This document shows, piece after piece, positions 44,178 to 49,398 of a stretch of DNA of 49,398 nucleotides. How positions within the stretch are numbered: position 1 is the stretch's first letter; every line of letters begins with the position of its first letter. The notes under the pieces are model-generated. The model saw nothing but the letters and a program-made list of their open reading frames with translations. It had not been told where the DNA came from and did not search any database. This DNA is from Flavobacterium soyae (lineage in GTDB: Bacteria > Bacteroidota > Bacteroidia > Flavobacteriales > Flavobacteriaceae). A program made the position numbers and the translations under genes. The stretch lies in the NCBI RefSeq assembly GCF_021245985.1, contig NZ_JAJQXA010000024.1, forward strand, positions 1-49,398, read 5' to 3'.

Positions 44178-44681
44178 TTGAAAGAAAGGGAACAAGAATT
44201 TTTAAATCGGATTGAAAGTCATAAAGGAATTTTGTACAAGGTTTCTAAAATGTACATGGATACATATGATGATCAGCAGGATTTATTTCAGGAAATTATT
44301 TGTCAGCTCTGGAAATCGTATGATTCTTTTCGAAATGAAAGTCAGTTTTCGACCTGGATGTATCGGGTTGCTGTAAATACGGCGATTGTTTTCCTTAAAA
44401 AAGAAAAGCGGAAAGTTGATAAATATGAAATTGCTTCAGAGAATATAAAAGAAGAGGCAGGCGATTCTCAGATCAAGGAAAGCCAAATCGAACATTTTTA
44501 TAAAGCAGTTCAAAAACTGGAAAAGATAGATAAAGCAATTATTTTTTATCAGTTAGAAGGGTTTTCGCATAAAGAAATTGGGGTAAACCTCGGAATCTCC
44601 GAAGGAAATGCGAGAGTAAAACTGAACAGGGCAAAAGAAAAATTAAAAGAAATAATTAAAAACCAAGGATATGGATTTTGA
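44178..44681 (+). CDS. ECF-type RNA polymerase sigma factor
   Basis: This 167-residue sigma-70 family protein has region 2 (DTYDDQQDLFQEIICQLWKS, FSTWMYRVAVNTAI) and region 4 (QLEGFSHKEIGVNLGISEGN, ARVKLNRAKEKLKEII), the layout of extracytoplasmic-function sigma factors. The start codon appears to be TTG at 44178, since no ATG precedes the conserved N-terminus and the next ATG would remove part of region 2. Its 3-prime end overlaps the next gene by 11 bases. The membrane protein there is the likely anti-sigma partner. Confidence 0.9.
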   Translation: MKEREQEFLNRIESHKGILYKVSKMYMDTYDDQQDLFQEIICQLWKSYDSFRNESQFSTWMYRVAVNTAIVFLKKEKRKVDKYEIASENIKEEAGDSQIKESQIEHFYKAVQKLEKIDKAIIFYQLEGFSHKEIGVNLGISEGNARVKLNRAKEKLKEIIKNQGYGF

Positions 44682-45285
44682 TGAAATACAAAACGCATGG
44701 AATAACGATAAACCAAATAATATTGTTGTTCCTAATAATTTAGAAAAAATACAATCGGCAAATACACCTTTGGATAAAATTAAAAAGAATCTAAAAACAG
44801 AATTTTATTATCAAGTTCTGTCTATAATTTTCATTGGTACAGTTCCTTTGATTGCTAATCTGCCGCCAAAATGGACTTTTTTTTATTATTTACTTTTTAG
44901 TCTTTTTACAGCAGTTTCTGTTTATTATTTATTGAAGCTTTATTTTTTTTATAAAAGATTAAATAATACCACTTTAACAACGAAAGACAGTTTATATGAA
45001 ACTTATTTTGACATAAGATTGAATATGGAATTGTACAAAACATTTGGTTTTGCCTTAACACCGTTTTTGGTTTTATATCTTTTGGGTTTTTATTATTACT
45101 CGTTTTCAAAAATCCCCGGATTTTTTGATCACGAATTTTCGAACGGACAACTAATCGGATTCTTTTTGGTTGTTGTTTTTGCCGTACTTTTTATGGGGAT
45201 TTCTTTGGAATGGTGGGTTCATAAATTTTATGGAAAATTTGCTAAAGAAATAAAGAAAGTTATCGACGAATTAAAAGAAGAATAA
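44671..45285 (+). CDS. Membrane protein, probable anti-sigma partner
   Basis: This 204-residue protein has a soluble N-terminus (MDFDEIQNAWNNDKPNN) of the sort seen in proteins encoded next to Bacteroidota ECF sigma factors. Four hydrophobic segments follow (about 46-66, 70-92, 122-143 and 157-180), then a charged tail. Its start overlaps the sigma gene by 11 bases, so they are translationally coupled. A role in holding the sigma factor inactive at the membrane is inferred from this arrangement, not from a recognised anti-sigma motif. Confidence 0.7.
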   Translation: MDFDEIQNAWNNDKPNNIVVPNNLEKIQSANTPLDKIKKNLKTEFYYQVLSIIFIGTVPLIANLPPKWTFFYYLLFSLFTAVSVYYLLKLYFFYKRLNNTTLTTKDSLYETYFDIRLNMELYKTFGFALTPFLVLYLLGFYYYSFSKIPGFFDHEFSNGQLIGFFLVVVFAVLFMGISLEWWVHKFYGKFAKEIKKVIDELKEE

Positions 45286-45292
45286 TAAACAG

Positions 45293-45320
45293 AACCCACC
45301 GTAATGATGGGTTTATTTTT
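45293..45320 (+). terminator. Weak terminator after the sigma/anti-sigma pair
   Basis: A 6-bp stem (AACCCA at 45293-45298 and TGGGTT at 45308-45313) is followed by TATTTTTATT. Confidence 0.45.
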
Positions 45321-45345
45321 ATTGGTATTTTTGAGGAAATTATTA

Positions 45346-45433
45346 CACAGAGATACACAAAGAAAAACGCAAAATAGCACAAAGTATAAAAACAACTTTG
45401 TGAATCTTCTTGGTTCTTTGTGTGTCTCTGCGA
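45346..45433. repeat. Imperfect inverted repeat upstream of bioD
   Basis: CACAGAGATACACAAAGA (about 45346) and TCTTTGTGTGTCTCTGCG (about 45416) are inverted matches with two mismatches. It fills most of the gap before bioD, and the open frame across it (45304-45486) looks non-coding. Confidence 0.65.
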
Positions 45434-45445
45434 AACAACAAACTT

Positions 45446-46078
45446 ATGAAAATATTTGTAACAGGAATTTCGACAGATGTTGGTAAAACAATCGCGTCTT
45501 CGATTATTGTTGAAGCTTTAGAAGCTGATTATTGGAAACCTATTCAGGCTGGAGATTTAGATAATTCCGACAGTCATAAAATTCAATCCAGAATTTCAAA
45601 TAATAAAACTAAAATTTTTGAGAACAGTTATAAATTAAATACACCGGCAAGTCCGCATTTGGCCGCAGAAATTGATGGAATAAAAATCAAATTAAATCAA
45701 ATTCAGGAACCGAAAACGAAGAATAATTTAGTTATTGAAGGTGCAGGCGGAATCTTTGTTCCGTTAAATGATGAAGAAACAATCATCGATTTAATACAAC
45801 CGGATTATAAAATTGTTGTTGTTTCAAGACATTATCTGGGAAGTATCAATCATACTTTATTGACGATTGAAGCAATTCAGAATCGAGGATTTAAAGTAGC
45901 TGGAATTATCTTCAGCGGAAGCGAAAACAAATCAACAGAAAGTTTAATCCTGAATAAAACCGGAATAAATTGTATCGGAAGAATTGACGAAGAACTTTAT
46001 TTCGATCAAAATGTAATTAAAGAGTACGCTGATTTATTTAGAGACAACATATTGGCTTTAGAAAAATCTAAAATCTAA
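45446..46078 (+). CDS. bioD: Dethiobiotin synthetase
   Basis: BioD closes the ureido ring of dethiobiotin from 7,8-diaminopelargonate, CO2 and ATP. The 210-residue protein has the P-loop GISTDVGKT (7-15), the substrate segment WKPIQAGD, and VIEGAGGIFVPLND. I chose the ATG at 45446 because it starts directly at the conserved MKIFVTG strand. The frame from 45410 adds residues encoded by the upstream repeat. It is 20 nt before bioA. Confidence 0.93.
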   Translation: MKIFVTGISTDVGKTIASSIIVEALEADYWKPIQAGDLDNSDSHKIQSRISNNKTKIFENSYKLNTPASPHLAAEIDGIKIKLNQIQEPKTKNNLVIEGAGGIFVPLNDEETIIDLIQPDYKIVVVSRHYLGSINHTLLTIEAIQNRGFKVAGIIFSGSENKSTESLILNKTGINCIGRIDEELYFDQNVIKEYADLFRDNILALEKSKI

Positions 46079-46098
46079 ATTCTACAATCTGAAATCAA

Positions 46099-47370
46099 AT
46101 GAGCTTAACAGAAAAAGACCGCCAATATCTTTGGCATCCTTATACACAGCATAAAACTTCGCAAACACCAATTGCAATTACAAAAGCAGAAGGCGCATTG
46201 CTTTGGGACGAAAATAATAAAGAATACATCGATGCAATTGCTTCCTGGTGGGTAAACCCTTTTGGGCATAGTAATAAATTTATTGCCGATGCTATTTACA
46301 AACAATTGACGACTTTAGAACACGTTTTGTTTGGCGGTTTTACACATGAACCAGCAGTAAAAACTGCTGAAAGATTAATGGAAATTTTGCCGAAAAATCA
46401 GCAGAAGATTTTCTTTTCAGATAATGGTTCTACAGCGGTTGAAGTGGCGATAAAAGTAGCACTTCAGTATTTTTTCAATAAAAATGAAAAACGCACCACG
46501 ATTATTGCTTTTGAAAATGCTTTTCACGGTGACACTTTCGCAGCAATGGCGGCAAGCGGAATCTCGTTTTATACACAAGCTTTTCAAGGTATGTTTATAG
46601 ATGTAGTTCGAATTCCGGTTCCAATAAAAGGGCAGGAGCAGGCAAGTTTTGACGCTTTAGAAAATGCAATTAAAAAACATAATTGCGCGGGATTTATTTT
46701 TGAACCTTTAGTACAGGGTGCAGCAGGAATGGTAATGTACGAACCGGAAGCGTTAGAAAAATTGATTAAAATTTGTAAAGAAAATCAAGTCTTAACAATT
46801 GCCGATGAAGTAATGACAGGTTTTGGAAAAACAGGAAAAACTTTTGCTATGGATTATGTTTTAGAAGAACCGGATATGATTTGCCTTTCGAAAGCATTAA
46901 CCGGAGGTACAATCCCGATGGCAATTACGACTTTTACTCAGGATATTTTTAATGCATTTTATGATGATGACATTAATAAAGCCTTATTTCACGGACATAC
47001 ATTTACAGCAAATCCAACAGGTTGTGCAGCAGTTTTAGCAAGTATAGATTTATTGCAGACTCCAAAAATGCAGCAAAATATTGAAAGAATAAATGCAAGT
47101 CATTTAAATTTTCAAAAGAAGATCGAGAATCATTCGAAAGTAATTACTGCCAGAACATTGGGAGTAATTTTTGCCGTTGAAATAAAATCAGAGTCAGAGG
47201 AAAGTTATTACGGATCAATGCGCACAAAATTATATAATTTCTTTATTGATAAAGGAGTCGTTTTGCGCCCCGTTGGAAATATCGTTTATATTCTTCCTCC
47301 ATATATAATGACAGATGAACAGCTCCATAAAGTATATACTACAATTGAAGAAGCCATTGAAATGGTATGA
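46099..47370 (+). CDS. bioA: Adenosylmethionine-8-amino-7-oxononanoate aminotransferase
   Basis: BioA transfers an amino group, usually from S-adenosylmethionine, to 8-amino-7-oxononanoate to give 7,8-diaminopelargonate. The 423-residue class III aminotransferase shows RQYLWHPYTQHK, the BioA-typical IDAIASWWVNPFGH, ENAFHGDTFAAM, IADEVMTGFGKTG and the PLP Lys265 (CLSKALTGG). FHGHTFTANPTGCA is also conserved. It is downstream of bioD and upstream of a ketosynthase gene. Confidence 0.95.
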   Translation: MSLTEKDRQYLWHPYTQHKTSQTPIAITKAEGALLWDENNKEYIDAIASWWVNPFGHSNKFIADAIYKQLTTLEHVLFGGFTHEPAVKTAERLMEILPKNQQKIFFSDNGSTAVEVAIKVALQYFFNKNEKRTTIIAFENAFHGDTFAAMAASGISFYTQAFQGMFIDVVRIPVPIKGQEQASFDALENAIKKHNCAGFIFEPLVQGAAGMVMYEPEALEKLIKICKENQVLTIADEVMTGFGKTGKTFAMDYVLEEPDMICLSKALTGGTIPMAITTFTQDIFNAFYDDDINKALFHGHTFTANPTGCAAVLASIDLLQTPKMQQNIERINASHLNFQKKIENHSKVITARTLGVIFAVEIKSESEESYYGSMRTKLYNFFIDKGVVLRPVGNIVYILPPYIMTDEQLHKVYTTIEEAIEMV

Positions 47371-47503
47371 TTTGCCCCATAGATTTAACGGATCAAACCG
47401 ATTTGCACCAAAAAAATAAGTAATCTGTGTCAATTCGTTAAATCAGTATTATCAGTGTGCTATTTTTGTAAAACTTTGCGAACTTTACAGCAAATTAAAT
47501 ATT

Positions 47504-48673
47504 GTGAACACACAAAAAATTGCCATAACAGCTTTTTCATCTATTTCTCCTTTAGGAAATACCACAGACGAAGTTTGGAAAAAATACCACGACAAAAAAC
47601 ATTGTTTTACAAAACAGTTTTTAGACGGACAGGAAACTTCGGCTGCTGTTTTAAATGCAGAATCAAAGAAAATTATAGAAGAAATTCGTGAATCTGATAT
47701 CAAGTATAAGTTTTTAGATGATTCTGTTTTATTTGCCTTAGCTGCATCGAGAAAAGCGGTTCAAGAGGCCGGCTGGAAATCAAATGATATTTTCGGGATT
47801 AATATTGGATCTTCAAGAGGCGCCACAGATTTATTCGAAAAACATTATAGAGAATATCTTGAAACTGGAAAAGCACAAACTTTGGCTTCACCAACAACAA
47901 CTTTAGGAAATATTTCGTCCTGGATTGCACATGATTTACAAAGTGCCGGGCCTGAAATTTCGCATTCGATAACTTGTTCAACGGCGCTTCATGCACTTTT
48001 AAACGGAGCTGCGTGGCTGAAATCCGGAATGGCTGATAAGTTTTTGGTTGGAGGAAGTGAAGCTCCTTTAACCGATTTTACCATTGGCCAAATGCGGGCT
48101 CTAAAAATTTATTCGCGTATTGACCAAAACATTGATTTGTGGCCAAACTTAGCTTTTGATTTCAAGAAAACACAAAACACCATGATTTTGGGTGAGGGGG
48201 CTGCAGTTTGTTGTTTAGAAGCAGGAGAAAAAGAAAATGCAATAGCCTATGTTATTGGTATTGGTTATGCGACTGAAATTTTGGAACACAATATCTCAAT
48301 TTCTACAGAAGCAGACTGTTTTCAAAAATCCATGAAAATGGCTTTAAAAGGTGTTGATTTAGAAAGTGTTGACGTCATTGTTATGCATGCTCCGGGGACT
48401 ATAAAAGGAGATTTGACAGAATTACGGGCGATTGAAAAAGTTTTTGGGTCTGAATTACCTTTGTTAACGACTAATAAATGGAAGATAGGGCATACTTTTG
48501 GGGCATCCGGGATGCTGAGTTTAGAATTGGCACTTTTGATGCTGCAGAATGACACTTTTATAGAAACACCTTTTTCAGAATCAAAAAAACAAGACAAGCC
48601 AATTAAAAAGGTTTTGATTAATGCTGTAGGTTTTGGCGGGAACGCTGTGAGTATTTTAATTGAAAAAGCCTAA
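47504..48673 (+). CDS. Beta-ketoacyl-[ACP] synthase, FabF-like, in biotin cluster
   Basis: This 389-residue condensing enzyme has an intact Cys-His-His triad: Cys158 (HSITCSTALHAL), His295 (VMHAPGTIKGDLTE) and His330 (KWKIGHTFGASGML). It is shorter and more divergent than housekeeping FabF (about 415 residues). It appears to start with GTG at 47504, and a TATTTTTG box lies 35 nt before. Its place directly after bioA suggests a part in making the pimeloyl chain for biotin, for which no bioC or bioH is seen here. A role in other lipid or aryl polyene synthesis cannot be excluded. Confidence 0.85.
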   Translation: MNTQKIAITAFSSISPLGNTTDEVWKKYHDKKHCFTKQFLDGQETSAAVLNAESKKIIEEIRESDIKYKFLDDSVLFALAASRKAVQEAGWKSNDIFGINIGSSRGATDLFEKHYREYLETGKAQTLASPTTTLGNISSWIAHDLQSAGPEISHSITCSTALHALLNGAAWLKSGMADKFLVGGSEAPLTDFTIGQMRALKIYSRIDQNIDLWPNLAFDFKKTQNTMILGEGAAVCCLEAGEKENAIAYVIGIGYATEILEHNISISTEADCFQKSMKMALKGVDLESVDVIVMHAPGTIKGDLTELRAIEKVFGSELPLLTTNKWKIGHTFGASGMLSLELALLMLQNDTFIETPFSESKKQDKPIKKVLINAVGFGGNAVSILIEKA

Positions 48674-48693
48674 TATTTATCTTATTTTAAAAC

Positions 48694-48730
48694 AAAAAAT
48701 CCATTCCGTTTTGCGGAATGGATTTTTTTA
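48694..48730. terminator. Bidirectional terminator
   Basis: The stem pairs AAAAAATCCATTCCG (48694-48708) with CGGAATGGATTTTTT (48714-48728) around a TTTTG loop. It separates the convergent ketosynthase and T9SS-sorted genes. Confidence 0.9.
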
Positions 48731-48746
48731 TTGGAGGATTTTTTTT

Positions 48747-49398
48747 CTATTTAAAGATAATCTTTCTGGTTGCTTCGGCTTTGTTTTCAAGAGTTGTTTT
48801 TACCAGTAAAACCTGATCAGCAGCCTGCAGATTTGGGATTGACAATTCTGCTGTTCCTACTTTATTTTTACTGTATAAAAGTCTGCCGGTAATATCAAAT
48901 ATGTTTACTTCTTTAATATTTTCTTTAGAAGATGTTACTTTGATTGTTTTATCTTTTACAGAAACCAAAAGTCCGTCTTTTACATTTTCAAAATCTCCTG
49001 TTCCTAATGTTTTATTAGTATAACGAAGCGTGAAACGATCTGTAAAAGTTCCTATTTCGGTAGTAAATTTATAGTTTCCGGCTTTCAGGTCATAAACAGT
49101 CCCCGTTGTTTTATCTTCAAGATAAACCGCCTGATTGTTCAGCAGGCCGTCAGTATGGTCTATAGAAATGGTAAACTCTCCGGCAACGGCTGTTTTATAG
49201 CCAAGGGGGATTAAATCAGTGTCTTCAAAAGGAAGTGCACGTCCCTGAACCGTTAATTTTTTTGCATCGCTGATACTGTAGAAATCTACATAAGTATTTC
49301 CGTTAAGGGTTGCCGCATCATAATTTTGATCCCAGCTGTTTGTTGCCCCGTTTATATAACCAATTAATGCCTGTTTAAAAGCGCCTTCGGCATTAGTA
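48747..49398 (-). CDS. T9SS type A sorting-domain protein, 5-prime end outside window
   Basis: The frame is open from the right edge to the stop at 48747, giving the last 216 or so residues of a larger secreted protein. An internal ATG at 48968 is not the real start. The visible part contains NSWDQNYDAATLNGNTYVDF, a beta-rich domain (about 49250-48985), and the type A sorting domain at the end (NIFDITGRLLYSKNK, IPNLQAADQVLLVKT, RKIIFK). The layout is that of long adhesin-like or enzyme precursors of Flavobacteriaceae. The catalytic or binding part is off the window, so the function is unknown. Confidence 0.85.
   Translation of the reverse strand, partial: TNAEGAFKQALIGYINGATNSWDQNYDAATLNGNTYVDFYSISDAKKLTVQGRALPFEDTDLIPLGYKTAVAGEFTISIDHTDGLLNNQAVYLEDKTTGTVYDLKAGNYKFTTEIGTFTDRFTLRYTNKTLGTGDFENVKDGLLVSVKDKTIKVTSSKENIKEVNIFDITGRLLYSKNKVGTAELSIPNLQAADQVLLVKTTLENKAEATRKIIFK

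Noticed and set aside
45304..45486. Open frame of 60 codons before bioD
   Set aside because: It is composed of an intergenic inverted repeat and overlaps the start of bioD in another frame.

Overview
This window looks like chromosomal DNA of a Flavobacterium or a close relative (Bacteroidota, Flavobacteriaceae). The base composition is low in GC. Several genes carry type IX secretion (T9SS) sorting domains, promoters match the Bacteroidota TTTG / TAnnTTTG pattern, and gene blocks such as panC - GT5-like protein - DUF4270 - glmS are typical of the phylum. Short perfect inverted repeats fill many gaps between convergent genes. I saw no rRNA, tRNA or CRISPR array.

Region 1 (1-13.8 kb) is mostly envelope and signalling. 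It holds an aldo/keto reductase, then a minus-strand group (DUF4139 protein, L,D-transpeptidase-like lipoprotein, VWA protein, SIMPL-type protein). A divergent TPR histidine kinase and LytTR response regulator follow, then an AsmA-like/GT51 transglycosylase, radA and an alpha/beta hydrolase whose nucleophile position is Asp. The VWA and SIMPL promoters have the same geometry: two GGTSAA half-sites 21 nt apart, placed 32 nt from a TAnnTTTG box. This suggests both are targets of the neighbouring LytTR regulator.

Region 2 (14.0-19.7 kb) is core metabolism: panC-panD on the minus strand, and on the plus strand a half-length GT5-like protein, a DUF4270 lipoprotein and glmS.

Region 3 (19.7-34.7 kb) is an accessory island bounded by two almost identical terminators. 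It starts with a small T9SS-sorted protein and a roughly 2090-residue SpvB/RHS protein with its putative immunity gene. Four partial modules follow, each an orphan RHS C-terminal tail plus a candidate immunity gene. Copies of a 16-bp palindrome (CACGAAAGGATTCGTG) separate the modules, facing forward on the left of each module and reversed on the right. A truncated IS200-like / REP-associated transposase lies among them. One immunity gene is broken in a T10 tract, one toxin tail has an in-frame stop, and one tail is a decayed copy of the tail of the intact RHS gene. Three tandem genes with a shared C-terminal foot and different heads follow, and a fourth head fragment lies inside the array. This island is the most unusual part of the window.

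Region 4 (34.9-49.4 kb) returns to core genes: a TonB-dependent receptor with a GDSL lipoprotein, atpD-atpC, and a dispersed biotin cluster (bioF, bioD, bioA and a ketosynthase). Between bioF and bioD sit a GxxExxY protein, a TraB/GumN protein and an ECF sigma factor with a membrane partner. The window ends inside a minus-strand T9SS-sorted protein.
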